Shown here: positions 1 through 35,458 of the stretch, piece after piece
How the letters are laid out: every line of letters begins with the position of its first letter
Position numbering within the stretch: the first letter of the stretch is position 1
Source: Takifugu bimaculatus
Taxonomy: Eukaryota; Chordata; Actinopteri; Tetraodontiformes; Tetraodontidae
Assembly (NCBI GenBank): GCA_004026145.2
Contig: CP034976.1
Location: forward strand, 7,480,678 to 7,544,677
DNA: 64,000 nucleotides
Reading direction: 5' to 3'
Notes under the pieces: model-generated
Databases searched by the model: none
What the model was told of the DNA's origin: nothing
What the model saw: only the letters and a program-made list of their open reading frames with translations
Position numbers and translations under genes: made by a program

Positions 1-733
1 CTGAAACATTAGACGTCTTAATGTTTTTAAAATATTCAGCTGAATTTGACATCTCAAAACATTTATGTTATCAGGTTACAAGAAAAAGTATTCCAGCCAG
101 GGTCCCCACAGTTTTGTACAACTTCATCAATGAAGTTATATTTCAGAGACTAACACAACAGAGTAACAGACACCCCACTTAGCACGGAAATATTCAAATC
201 ATGTGACTGAGACTTAGATTTTACTATAAAAGTAGAAAGCATTTCTGTTTTGCAGGACCAGACTGTTGAGCAGATCAACATGGTCTTTATGTTTGGAGGA
301 TGACATGTTCTCATTAAAGAAGATGAATAGGTAGAAATTGCAGCATAGCAGCTGAGCAGGGCAGATCTGTAAGCCTAATTATACAAGACACCACTATTTA
401 CAGTGTCAACCCAAGTTTAATGTCCACAATTTAGGTGATGGGAAAGTATCCCATCCATCAGACAAGTGAAGTAAATTTTGTGAGAGGGACGACAGACGAC
501 TCTCCAAGTTTTCCACTGCTGTATAACAGTGCTAATTTATGAGCTAGGGTTGCTAGCACCTACCGTATTTACTGTCCTCACAGGTGCAGTGACTCACTTT
601 CCTGTCTGTCAAAGTTTAACTTTAGTCCTTTCTTTGCAAACTTTGTAGAAGTTGAAAGGAAATTCATCTCTTATGTCTGAATGGTGTCCACAAACAGAGC
701 ACTTTGCATACGTACAGCCAGTTTATCGTTAGC

Positions 734-774
734 AGCCAGTTAGCATGACTCTTCATAGCTAATGCTAACTGGCT
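734..774. repeat. 13-bp-stem inverted repeat
   Basis: AGCCAGTTAGCAT (734-746) and ATGCTAACTGGCT (762-774) are exact inverted arms around a 15-nt loop. Confidence 0.9.
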
Positions 775-3582
775 TTACCAAAGTTTGAAAGAACCTGTCA
801 TTTATTAAAAAGCTTGAAGACGAGTTCAGACATCACACTTATTTACAGTTTAAAATAAATCCAATTATTAACAGCTCAATATCTGGACAACATGTTCCAC
901 ACATGCACATTTAGAGCATCCAGCAATAAAATTATACATTTTACCATGGAAAGCTATTGGCAACATTTAGAATGAAAATGTTGGTAGTTGAGAAGATAAT
1001 GAGGAACATATTTCGCAAGAGTAGCACATTTTTCAACTGGTAAATGCATCATTTGGGAGATCCATCACATTTAGTATCACACCATTATTACCCCCGAGAG
1101 GCCGGAAAACAAAGAGGAATGAGGAAAACATGGGTGAGAACAGAGGAGGAATGGAGTAGGCAGCTGTAAAGTGGGGGCGGCCCTCAGTTTGATGGAGCCA
1201 GGCTACAGAACAGCTCTATAAGGACAGAAGATAACTGGAAAACACTATAAAATACCTCTCCTCACATCCTTCCCCTCTGTGGACTCAGTCTTTGAGTGGG
1301 CCGCTGAAGCGAGGGAGGGTGCATGGAGAGATTGATGGAAGGATGAAGTGGGAAGCCCGAGTTGTAGCAAGGGAGGAGTGAAAGAGAGTGATGGAGTGGG
1401 CAGCTTGTACTCGAGGAAGGAGGAACGAGAGTAATCAAGAGGAAAGGTAGAAATGCAGGCAGGAAATTAAAGCGGTGCTGCGTTTAAAGTCACGCTTGCA
1501 CCGTGGGAAACATTCCATTTGAATGAGATGAATTAATCGGGTTCGGAGCGGCTGACTCAAATCTGACTATTTTACGAGGATCTTAGGGAGTCTGGGTTGT
1601 GATTGGCTGCTCAGCGCTCCCATCTCTCATTATTATTGGTGGCGAGGCGTGTTTGTTGTTTATCATTGGGAAGGCAGCAGCAGTCGATTCGGCTAGATTC
1701 ACAATCTGATGGCATAATTCAGCCATCGATCAAAATTTGTGGACAGCGGTAGCCTGGCTGCTCCTCCAGAGAGCGGGGGTGTGGGGAGCTCTCGGAGAAT
1801 ATCACAAATCAAATCCTCTAACCTTTTAGTACATCTGCATCTGCTCATGCTCACTGAAACCCAATGAGGTCTTTTTCCTGCGTGTCTCTCAAACTGTCTT
1901 CTCTAACTCTTCATCTGTCTCCCTTTCTCCCCATTTGATTTCAATCACGCTTCCCTTCAAAAGTTTCACCACTCTATTCCTGACGGTTGCCTGTCTTGGT
2001 GACTACATAAGCAAGCGTGTGGCCGGAATGATGAAGGCTGCATTTGAAATCACCATCACAGAAGCTTGTCCCTGCCTATAAATGTTCTGAAGGATAAACA
2101 ACTGCAGTTCCTATGGATAATAACAACTATCAATTTGATATATTAATAATTTACAGGTGTGAAATGCAGACTCTATTAATCCTTCCCGCTGCAGTAAACA
2201 AGCTGAGGTTCTCCTCGGTAAAGTCATTAAAAGTTCCTCGGCGCCACGGCGGTTTCTTGCTCCTCGGGTTTCCTCACTTTACGCGAGCATTTTTCAAATC
2301 AACACTTTTTGTAACTTTGGTGTTACATCTGACAGCAAGTTAATTTGTGACTGAGTAGAAATGTCAAGGTCAAAGGAAATAAAGTAAGGAACATTTCTCA
2401 CTAATAAGAAGGAAATATTTTGTATTTTAAACATTTTCCCCCAGATTTGCCTCCGGGTTACATCTAACAATGTCATATTGTGAGATATAGAACCATTTAA
2501 CGGACTGGAACACTTCCCCCCCCCTTTGTCCTGCATGTAAAATCCCTGGCTGTGCCTATGAATATTAAACAGGGGATCTTGGATCCCCGCTCATACATCG
2601 TGATACCAATCTTTCCATCGCTGCTTGTGATTATTAATTGACTGGGTAGTTTGTGGCGAGTCCATCCTAATCACGTCTACATAAAATCTGGGGTCGCGGC
2701 ACAGCCGGGAGCCTAAACAGGGGATGGACAAGTCCGTGGCGGGTGCACACATGATGAAGCTCTAATGAGGACCTGCCTCAGGAGGACAGTAAACCTGCTC
2801 AGTGTGAGTGGTGAGAGTTTAAGAACCCTTGTTAGGGCTTAATGGTTTTGGAAGCAGGGAGGATGTGGTTTGCACAGGTGAGATGATGAATGTGAGTGTG
2901 CTGTCCTTGGTGGAGGATATGATGCTAATTAGCCTGCTGTTTTCTCAATGGTATTCCACCGATGAGCCTGTTTAACCTCGTTTTCAATATGTGTGTGTCT
3001 GTGGAGGATCCGTGAGAGACGGCAGGATCGTGTGTGCGCGTGTGCGTGTGGATGCGTGGGCGCTCCTGCTGACTCAGGCTGCATTTCCCTTTCTAAAAGT
3101 AAATAACCTTGGTCCAGCTGCTGGCCCCGCTGCACCCTCGTTCCAGCATCTGATGCCCGCTCTCTCATCTAAGCAGCTGAGCAGCACCACGCGCACATCC
3201 ACAGAGCGCGCGCAGGCAACTCTTAAAAAGGGTCCGCGCCGGTTCAAAAGTGGATTGATTTACATGCTTTTCAAAATCTATAATCCAGCGAGTCTCATTG
3301 ATCGGTTGACATGTTGCTATGCGTTGTCCTTGCACAGCGTTTTCCTCAACAGAGAGAATCAAACGCTCACTTTAGCTTTAGAAAACAGTTGCTGAACTAT
3401 TTGTTCCTACAGCGCGACGGTGCTGGCTGCGCTCTTTCGATTTTCGGAACAAAGCGTAAGCCAACATGAAAATTCCTGGATTTAGCTTGAGAACCTATAG
3501 CGCAGCCAAAGCAAACCACCGTCCTGGAATTTATGAGGAGCCAAACTTGGCAGGGTAGGAAATGTAAATAAAGCAATCTTTT

Positions 3583-3760
<178 letters not shown>

Positions 3761-3818
3761 CTGTTCAATCTTCTCTCTTTCAGTCATTACACTGTAGTCA
3801 CTTTTTCACCTCTCTCTC
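3761..3818 (+). repeat. dispersed repeat flank of (TATC)n, copy 1
   Basis: CTGTTCAATCTTCTCTCTTT and the next 38 nt recur in reverse complement at 16568-16625, with the tetranucleotide array on the same side in both. This shows a dispersed unit that carries the array. The family is unknown. Confidence 0.8.
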
Positions 3819-6093
3819 CCTCTCCCTCTCTCTCTCCCTCTCTCGCGCTGTCTCTCTCCCCCTCTCTCGTCCTTCTAACCCCATGCCATCCCCCTGGAGG
3901 TTAATCCCTTCGGTTTCAGATAGAGATAACCATGGCAACAGGCCGCGGTTTCTCGAGCTCCAGGTCTGCGAAGGCATTGATCACGATGAAACAGTGTCAG
4001 GTGTGCAAGCAAAATACTGCACACAACATGCACGCGTGTCCGCGCGTGTGGTCCGTATAGGTGGCGAGGAATCCATAAAGCCGGACTCCACTCCTCAGTC
4101 TCACCGTGTGAAATCCAACCAAATATATCTGCAGCTGCTGCGGTTAAATCGATACTCGGCTAAATCTAACATATCCCCGCATGTGTGTGTGGTCAAATCA
4201 TGAAGAACACACGAAAAGGGGGAACATGAGCAATGGTATAAAAGTGATATAAAAGCTAAACAGCCACAGGGGATGGATGAATAATAATTTAGAGCTGTGA
4301 ATCTTCAGCTCTCCAATCTCCTCTGGCCTCCAGTAACAATGCTAAGTGAATCATCTGTCGAGGAAAGTAGGTGTTTATCATGGCCAGGCTGCACATCGGC
4401 AGCGGTTAAATTACAAGGAGAATTAAAATAAATGCATGAAATAAAATGGAGAGACCACAGGTTACGCTGTGCTCCGTTTTTGCTCGCCCTCGGGTCGTAT
4501 TTGCTAGTTTACGGCCCAAACTGGTTCACGAACACCTACCTGACCTTGAGGTTTGGATTACTGTGTGGCAGATGAGAGAGGAGCCTGGATGAAAAAGGTC
4601 CTTTATTGATGCGTAAACCAGCACTCCTCAAAGACTTCACAGCCAAGGCCAACAGAAGGTGTGGGTGGATTTGGACGGCTTACATCCACATTATAGTGCA
4701 AGTTAGCCAACTTGTGTTGCTGTAACGCGACGTGCGAGTGTTGTGTGTCCCTGGATGATACCAAAGTCTCATCTTTAAGGTGAATGTAAGGTTGCAGCTG
4801 CGCATTATTTATTGGTGTTAAGATGAAATGGCTTCTTCACTAGACCCTCCGGGAAAAATGTTTAAGTCAACACACTATAACAGAAACCTACCCCGACACT
4901 GTTTAAAAAAAATATTTTAAAGTTTCCTTTTAATTTATTTTCTCTCTCTCTCTGTGGCTCTGCTCTTCATTTCGGAGTTATTTGTCTAAGGACGAGCCGC
5001 GTACCGTTAAGAGAGCCAAGCTAAACCCAAAGAGAAAAAAGAAAGCTGAAGTCAATAAGTTTGGCTAAAACTTTATTAATTTTGTGCTCCTTCAAAGATA
5101 ATCCAGCAATCCGACGGCCCCTTTGGTTTATTGCATTTTTCTAATGAAATGCTCCGATACGGGCAGGCTATCAAGGAGCAATTCTGCAAAAGCAGATAGG
5201 GGAGCATGAAAAAGTAAAAAATAAAAAAAAACAGCACAGGAGGCATGCGAATCATTTCAGAAAGAGCTGAGCCTGCTTTTAATCTGTTGCCTGCGGAGCG
5301 CGTCGCCGGTCTTGACCGCGCTAAGTTTCACTCTCCTGCCACTGTCGCTCTCTAAAGATCCTGTTTAATCAAAACGCCTACAAATGTTGACTCAAGAAAA
5401 TGGAGACGTGAAAGTCGACTGCCTCTGAAGAGCAGGGGAACGGGGCGACATCAATTACTGCCGCCGCACGGAAAAATAATTCAATTAGTCTAATGCATCT
5501 GCCTAAAAGAAAAGACACGTTTCATATTCATAAGTATTGCTAAGTGCTTTACACATCCTGCAAATGTTATTAGAAACACAATAAAAGCAGCTGGAACACA
5601 GAAACATGACAGGCTTCTTTTTAAAAGCAGGACACAATTAAAAGGAAAAAAAGGCATTATTTTACTTGACTTTAAGTTCTTTTGTGTTAAATCTTAACCA
5701 TTACATTTGATTATATCGAGGGAAAGACGGCATTTACAGGAAAGGTTTATAGAAAATGCCATTTAATGTGCTGAGCATGCAGCGCGTCGTACTATTGATA
5801 ATGCAGTCGTTTATTACAGGCTTAAACGCGATGGCGCCAATATTACTGCCAACTCAGGGAAACACAATTCATTGGTAGGTTTATTAAACCTTAAAGCTTT
5901 TCAAATTGGGATGTAAAAATGAAAGAGCCGATCAATCGATGAATCAATCTCCGCTTGCTGCAGCCCGTCACAGATTTATGTACATGTGACTAAACTGCTC
6001 ATGTGTTATTCATAGAACACACCATATTTCATACAATGGCTCATGTGGGACCTGGCTGTGTTGGCATATGAGAATAGAGCCGATCCCCCTGCT

Positions 6094-6117
6094 CCCCCCC
6101 CCCCCCCCCCCCCCCCC
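6094..6117 (+). repeat. C24 homopolymer
   Basis: An uninterrupted run of 24 C in the rbms3 intron. Its length is likely to be unreliable in assemblies. Confidence 0.95.
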
Positions 6118-6585
6118 GCTTGAAAATCCAGTCATAATTGATTCAGCATGATGTTGAGACCTCGGTTTCCTCTTTAACCAGCTCCTTTTATAACCATCGC
6201 CATTATTAGCTTCCCCGCTCAGTGCTTTATCCTATTGTTCATCGTTATCTTAAAGTTATTTAATCTCTTCAGAAAGCTGATACCGCCCTCGTGCTGTGAC
6301 GACGCCTTTACACGTGGGAATTAACTGCTTGACCATCGCGCCTCCAAAGGATCCGACAAATCAATTTTCTTGTTGACCGTCCTCCTCAGCCTCTTATTTT
6401 CTTTTAATTTCACCACATCACCACTTGACTTCTTTGCTTCTAACTGCCTTTATGAGCGCGGCCTCGTGTGGCTCCTCCGTCTTCTTCTGTGTTTTTGTGC
6501 GTGCGTGTTTGTGCATAGCAGCTAGCATTAATGAGTCCTTCGGAGCTGTCATGAAGCCAAGTGTGACAGGGCGCCCTCAAATACA

Positions 6586-6655
<70 letters not shown>
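6586..6655 (+). repeat. (AC)n microsatellite
   Basis: About 35 AC units in the rbms3 intron. Confidence 0.98.
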
Positions 6656-6658
<3 letters not shown>

Positions 6659-7267
6659 ACATATACCTCCAAGCATCAACAAATGTGTCTACTAACAGAG
6701 TCACAGACGACTCCCCACCTTGGTTTCAGACTCCATTAATCATTTAGAGCAAGGATTTCCCAGAAGCCTGCTCCCTCTCCTCAGGCAGACGCTACGACAT
6801 CAGACTGACAAGACTTCCAGTGACACCAAGACACGATTATCAGTTAACGCTCAAAATCCCTGAACTTTGCTGCTTTGCTCCTTTTTTTTCTGTAAGTTGC
6901 ATGAATCTGTTGAGAAAGACAACGATTCCCTTCCGAGAACTAAAAATATCCGCTCGCTGTTGCCGTCTCTCTGAAATCTCTGTGAAAAGGCGCAAAATCG
7001 AGCTTATGCCACAGATTCTGTATAACAGGGAGAGTTGTTTAGTGCATTCTGTTGTCATGTGAACTGCAAAAAACACACATTCCTCCATAAAGATGTTTCT
7101 TCGCTCTGTCTCTCTCTCTCTCTCTCTCTCTATTCGTGTGATGAGTTCAAAAACTTCAGAATTCCTGGAATCATCAATTGAATAAAGAAAACAGATAAAT
7201 CAAATGTAGATTTTTTTTTTCCCAGACTTTTCTCTGGGAATTCCTGAACTGTGCGTGCCTGGGTCCG

Positions 7268-7298
7268 TGCGTGCGTGTGTGTGTGTGTGTGTGTGTGC
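7268..7298 (+). repeat. (GT)n microsatellite, short
   Basis: Imperfect GCGT/GT tract in the rbms3 intron. Confidence 0.9.
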
Positions 7299-10200
7299 GA
7301 GCCTGTTTTCCCGATGAGCCGTCTGCATTCCAGGTAATTAGACTGTCCAACAGCTGAGTCCCATTAGCCTTGATTACGGCATTCAGTTGTACTGAAAAGG
7401 GGACGGAGAGGGAAAAGAGAGCGCCACGGGGAGAATCTGCACATACGGGGCTGCAATGTCGGCCTGTATGAAAGTTAGATTACACACTAATGCATCTAAT
7501 ATATTTCGTATTCATGGCTCCTTGGAATTTCAGTTGTCCTAATAGTCTTTTCGCTGCGCACATTTAGATTTCGGCGTGAAGTAGGTGTGGTCCAGAAAGA
7601 GCTTTCCATTGAGACAAAATGCTATATTTAGGTGGAAGGCTGAGCGGGAAGTCCGAGAAGAACAGGAAATGACAGACGCTTGTGAGCGGGGCCTGAACGA
7701 CAAGCAGCAGCAGTGGAAGAGCAGAGCTGCTGCTGGCCGCCGTCGATGCCTCGATGCTTTAGCTCACATCACAAAATGATCACGAGACAATCTGACCACA
7801 GTGCTGTTTATTAAAGCCCCGTGTTTTGTTTGGTGTTTTATACCTCTGCATATCGCCTCCCCACTGACTCTCTCTGGCTCCCTCCTCTGTCTCTGTCTGA
7901 CCCTCCCTGATGGTTTTAGCGTCTCGGGATTGGGTGATTGATTCCAGGTTCTCGATGGCTGGCACACAAGCAGCCTGCACACTGATGGGTAGCAGGAGCT
8001 GCACTCTGCTCTGACTCGGTGATGAATTACTGGCCTTTTAATACACACAGTGGAGACAGTAAGTGGGGGGAAAGAAAGATGGGAGGAGAGGATGCCAGGT
8101 TAGATGGGGAAAACGAAAGGGGAAAATAAAAGGAATTGCATGAAGTGAACCTGAAAATTAAGAGGTTAATTGTAGAATAGAAACAATGTTAATGGTAATA
8201 ATGTCTGTGTCTGCTGATGTGCTCCTGTGGGTTAAGCCCAACTCGCTCCAGGTAAATTAATAATACAATTTTTAAAAAAGAGACCTGGACTGGCTCTCTT
8301 TGGATGATACACTGGACTTAGGTGGATAATAAGGATCGAGCCTTTTTTTAACTATGCTGAAATGAGGCAGACTGTTTAAATGATGCAGACGGACCACGTG
8401 GGTCATAATCAGTGTCCTGCAGTTGTTCTTACGCAGCTGCCAATCTTCATGGAAATGGAGAAATGCGTATATCCTGGTGAAAGCCAGAGGATGTCAGAGT
8501 TTAGGATGAATAAAGTCCTTATGATATGTCCGGTAAGCATTGATCAAGCTGTGGGAGCCTTTAGACATAAGACAATTGATTCGAAAGGTTTGGAAAATGA
8601 GAAACAGAAAGGAAAAGATTCAGGGAACTAAAGAGGTGAGGGATGCATGGTAATGAAGTGAGAGGCAACCACGGGGTTGAGCAGAAATTGAAGGTGGAAA
8701 GGGAAAAGGGAAGACAGAGGAGGAGAGGGAATGAAAGAAAAATTACTGCTCTCTAAATATTAATTAACATTCAGACTGCATTTTAGACAGAAAGGCTACC
8801 ATTGCAGGATATTAAGTTTTAATCCAGAGGAGAGGAGGAGAAAGGGGAATGAAAAGAGGAAGTTAAAGACGAGGAGGAGGTGAGCTGAATGAGGGCAAAG
8901 GGACGGAAAGAATAGATGGATTAACAGAGGAAATGAGGAAGATTGCCCCCTGAGAAAGGTAAGGAGTAAATACGTAATGAGCGGAACGTTAACGTATATA
9001 CTCAGACATAGGGGACTCAAAAGCTTTCCCTGTGCCCATTTTCTCATGCTCTTCGACACGCTCTCATCATATTCAAGGCTCCAGGGGGCTGCGGTGAGCC
9101 ATTTCTGATGGCGAGTGTTGCTATTTGAAAAGCTAGCAAGCCATGATGAAATGTAAATTTAAAGGCCCGCTTATATCCAAGCAATTGCCATGCAGACCCA
9201 GCTGGATTTTTTTTTTAAATTGATTTGTGCTTTATCAACACTCTGCCCTCTCTTTACCCTTTATATCTTCGGCAGGTGTTGCTGCAGTGCAGGGCAACCA
9301 GGAAGTGGCAGGATAACGTGCAAAACCTGCTATAATGATGCAGCAATGAGGTTTAATGGGGCTGAAAACACAGGCTGGCAGGCAGACAACACTGTCAGGG
9401 AGAGGCACAGTTGGTGTGAAGCTCTTTCCAGCTCATGACAGATGTTAAAGGGAGGGGGGGGCCGAGAGACACCAAGGCAAAGGCAGGGACAGCGAGGGAG
9501 AGAGGGGTGAGTCATTTGCAACATGTGGAGAGAAAGATCACCAAGAAGCAACTTAATGCAAACTGCAACTTTGAGCAAAGTCAAGCAGAGTTCATTCACA
9601 TGTGGCCGATCCGGAGCACTTTACTTTATATCCCAAAAGCACGCGTGCAAATAAATGAGGTTTACAGCCAACTGTGCCTGGAGATGGTGCAGTGAGGTGT
9701 AATGGGATTTTACCAACCTGCCATGATGCCACCATTGGATTTGCCCCCATGATTTCCCCAGACTGGGGCCTGTGATGATACCAAGGAAAACTTCTGCCAA
9801 TACCAAATTGCAATGACGGCATGCATGGGTTGAGCCGGGGTCATTACGGCAGCAGTCTTCTTGCACACAACCCGGTATTCTCTACTGATTTACAGAGGGT
9901 GTCTGAAACCACCCCGACCGCAGGGAGAGGAAATCTTCGGTTTTAGCATTTAATCGTTACACGGCGGACAAACGGAACAGGATTCTGGCTGTGTTGGCCT
10001 CAGAGAAAATGGTGCGACAGCCACATTTTAGAGCTCAGCTAAGCACAGCCTGGGGTGTGTGCAGGAACGGATGGATGTGAATGACACAAACCCAGAGACT
10101 TTAACCAGACATGTCAGTGATCTCCACTGATTAAACACACGCTAGCACATATTATGTGCCTGCATTGCATTTTGGTATCAAATTCTGGACTTGCATTTGC

Positions 10201-10541
10201 TTTTTACCCCTGTACATCATTTCAAATGAGGGACACTAAAAAGAAAATTAAAAAGTCTGCTAACCAGGACAGTTCCTCTGATGTCCATGAAAGGAAATTT
10301 AATGTAAGTGAGTTAACAATTATAAATCCTGGGGGCCAGTCTTTATTAGCCACAGGGCCTCTGAGCATAAAGCCAGTGCAACTTTTTCCCAGGCAGATGT
10401 TTATTTGGAGAGTTTGCCACCTCACTCACATGCTTCATTTATTCTGCACAGGGACATTCGGTCATGAATATGGAAATAAAGTACCGCAGTGGCACGATTT
10501 AACCTTTTCAACCCCCTTTCTGCCGCTCCTCCTCCCAACAG

Positions 10542-32023
<21,482 letters not shown>

Positions 32024-32027
<4 letters not shown>

Positions 32028-34090
32028 AGACTGGAAAAGAAATCATCGCTGCATTGCCTTTTTTACAGACCACACTGAGGCACTGGAGACACAGAGAAGT
32101 TCCAAAAGAAATAACACAGAGAGACACTAAAGAAAGGATGCTTCCACTGTGCACAGGCACCAAGTCAACCACAAAATCAAGGGGTGGGGGTGGGGGGGTT
32201 TAATTTCTATGTGAACCAAGAAAAAAGGCCGAGGATTACAATTTCTTTTCTTTACTAATGTGAAGATGCCGATCACAAATGCCCTTTTGATCTTTTCTCA
32301 CTGTGAGACGGGACTCCAAAGGAACGAGAAAAGACAAAGACTGATATACAAACTCAACAAGCTGTACAGAAAAAACACAAAGAACTTTTGAATGTGCAGG
32401 TAGATTTTCTGACTTTTTTATGGGGGGGGAATGAAGGAAGAAAAAGTTTAGAGGAAAAAAATGATTGTCTTCCTTTAACATTAAGCTACATTATTTTCAT
32501 TCTTATTATTTGAGTAGTTTTCTAGAATATCAATGTCTCCACAAATCTTTATTGCCTTAATTTTCACAAACTTTGGGGAGGGAGGGGGGGTGGGGTAAAT
32601 TCCATAGTGAGGAATTATATGAGAAGAGAATGATGAGGAAAAAATGAAATGAGATGAAACCTACGAAGCTATCTGTACAGAATGATAAAAAAGACAAACA
32701 CGCAGTCGTATTTGTATGATGATACGTTTAAATTATGTTGTGTGGTGCAGCTGAAGTCAGTTTAGTGGAGGAGGAATTTAGAATGGAAAAACGCAGTTAC
32801 GAGAGATTCCCGTTCAGACTTCATCACTCTGTATTTTATTTCCTTTTTAAAGGGGGAGGCGCTTTGACGGTTTTCCTCTGTCCTTTCTTGAAGATCTTCT
32901 TTTTTTGCTTGCTTTGCTTCTCCCACTGACAAAGAAGAGATTAACAAAAGGAACATTTCTGTCTTTGATGAAAAGCAGAAAAAAAAACTAGGATAGGATT
33001 TTTAAATGTGCTAAAAGCAATAGTTTTAGTAAAAAAAAAAACTAAAAAAAATTCCAACAAAACACTGTTGACGGTATTTCTTAGTTGTTGAACAAAAAGC
33101 AGCCAACAGGGGGCACATTTTATACCAAAGATGAAGAAACTAGGTAGGAATGCTTCTTTGTGCTTGGTTATTTTGGGTTTTTTAATTGTAAAATTTAGGT
33201 TTTTTATTATTATTCCATGCTGTCGGCGTGTTCATTTCATGACGAAACACATGCAGTAATTTTTGAACACAACTGCCTCAAACTAGAAGCCTGTTCTGGG
33301 TGATTTATGGGGGGCGAACGGGAGCTCAGTCAGAAGAGTGTTTCACCCACTCTGGGGGTGAAAATCGGTTATATCCTGTGGAATATTACTGTTTGGTTCC
33401 GCTCGCCCTCCCCACATGTCACACTGACAGAGCTGAAAAAGCTAATGCTGCGGCATCATTTTTGCAAAGTCGAACTAAATCACTCTTGATATCCTGAAAG
33501 GGAGGAACAGTTTGTGAGTTATGTGAGCTGCTACATCCTTTTTTTTTTTAAACTGAGGCTTAGTTTGTGTTGTGTTGGGTGGCTGAGGAGTGGAACAAAC
33601 ACAGAACAGACTCTCCTTCTCATGGTCGCCACTTTAGCTAGTAAAAGAAGCAAAGACAATGCTCTACAGACTGGAGGGGGTCATGCAGAAGCCCTGCCCG
33701 CCTGACCTTCCACCAGTGAAACGAATGAAGCTAAAATGGGGGCTGAAAAAGAAAACAAAACACGGTTCTACCAAAATCAAACAGATACAAACCTCTAAGG
33801 AAGATAAATTATTGAGAGAAGGAGCCAAGAAAGAATGAGAAAAGAGATATTTATGAGGTTTTCTTTTTTTTCGGGGTTTTTTTTTGTACAGGCGTGTAGA
33901 AGAAGATGCAACAGAAATCACTTTGATGATGCTATTTTTTTATTTGCTTGGTCCTTTGCCTCCCTCGTCTTTAAAATTGTGATTCTGAGAGTGTCTGTAG
34001 AACCAGTGTATATTGCTGTAGTTTGAAATGTCTTTTGGTTTTGTTGCCTTTTTAGACAAAACTTTCAATAAAAAGGAGTTTCTAACGCTG
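32024..34090 (+). other. rbms3: rbms3 last exon: stop codon and 3' UTR
   Basis: The exon supplies the third base of Lys, then TAA at 32025-32027. About 2.06 kb of AT-rich 3' UTR follows, with G runs at 32180-32200, 32422 and 32580. The end is placed from AATAAA at 34067-34072 and a GT-rich stretch just after it. The exact cleavage site is an estimate. Confidence 0.8.
34067..34072 (+). terminator. poly(A) signal of rbms3
   Basis: Canonical AATAAA, followed 15-35 nt later by GT-rich sequence (tgtgtgttctgtaggtg), the usual downstream element. It lies 2.04 kb after the stop codon. It is the only AATAAA with such a context that I noticed near the expected gene end. Confidence 0.75.
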
Positions 34091-34115
34091 TGTGTTCTGT
34101 AGGTGCGTAGCAGCA

Positions 34116-34130
34116 CCACCAGAGGGCGCT
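34116..34130 (+). promoter_or_regulatory. CTCF-like motif between convergent genes
   Basis: CCACCAGAGGGCGCT matches the core CTCF consensus very closely in the forward orientation. It lies about 45 bp after the rbms3 poly(A) signal, between rbms3 and the oppositely oriented entpd3. Binding is not shown by sequence alone. Confidence 0.55.
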
Positions 34131-35436
34131 GGAGTGTACAATACGAGCTGATTTTTTACTATTATTATTATGTTCATAACATTTTTTTTATATAACCAGA
34201 ACACAATCAGCACAAATGTACAATTATATGATTATTTTATTAGTTTTGGAAGAGACATTCCCTATCAAAACTGGATCAATACACAGTGCATTTTTATGAT
34301 AATCATGCATTATTCTCTCCAGTGCAGAAGCATCATCGCGGCATATGCAGAATATCAGAGCACACTTTTGATTTGAAATAATTCTCTTATTAAGGAAATA
34401 GAAAGTGACATCCATATCTTGAGAACGCTAACAGTATGAGCGCAGATAAAAGTTTTAAGACCTACAGAGGTTTCCATGAACTGGAGTCAAAGTGCTCCCC
34501 GATGGGAAAACCATTTAAAAATCCCAATGATGACAGATCGCCATTAACTCTTTAAATATATAAACTTCTGACTGAAATAAATTTCAAACCAAAAACGACA
34601 TTTTGACACAATCACACATCTGTCATCATGCATGAATGAGGCTAAGTATAGGCTCCACTGACGACTGGTAATGTGCTGATTGTTGAGTGTCGACAGGACT
34701 AATCCTCAGCGCTATGGTGTATTTATACATCCGACACTGAACGCTCATGTTAAACCTGCACAAAGGTAAACGGGAGGCCAGGTTAGTGCTTAATCGTGAT
34801 GGGCTTGGGGGGAAATGAACCACAGAGGTGTTCAGCTGCTGTGAAACACTCAGGAAAGAGCAAATGTTTGCTGACAGGCTGTAAAAAAAATTGCATGTGT
34901 GAAAACAAAAAGAAAACATTGGCACATGATATATTTGGATAATTTAATGTGACGCTACATAAAACTACAATAAAGCTGTTGCAAAGACAATATTTACGTT
35001 CGTTCCTTCTGAGGACAACCTCCAATGTCAATAGAGTCCAAACAGGGTTAGTTCAGTTTTAAATAATGACAAAAGTAAAGCATTTTGCATTCCATGGTTG
35101 ATTCCATTAACATGGAAAACAAATGAAGGAACATTTTAGTCTCAAGGCGACAAAGGATTGGCGGGGGGTGGCAGAGCGCTTGAGGAAAACCACAAAGCTG
35201 TTTGGAACACATTCCACAGGTTAGTTATTTCAGTGGCACCAGGTGGGGTCAAACTCCCCCATAAACCAGGCTCAGCTCCACTTATGACAAACACTGAATT
35301 GTATTAGAGCCTTGGTGACGTGTCTGCACACATCTGCATGACTGATATCAGTGTCATGGCTGATATTTTGTCTTTTTAAAGATGCCGTGCTGAGATGAGA
35401 TCAACGTCTGCTGTCCTTCAAAGCTGTCCAGACTGA

Positions 35437-35458
35437 CCCCCCCCCCCCCCCCCCCCCC
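35437..35458 (+). repeat. C22 homopolymer
   Basis: Uninterrupted C run in the gap between rbms3 and entpd3, possibly within the entpd3 3' UTR as a G run. Confidence 0.95.
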
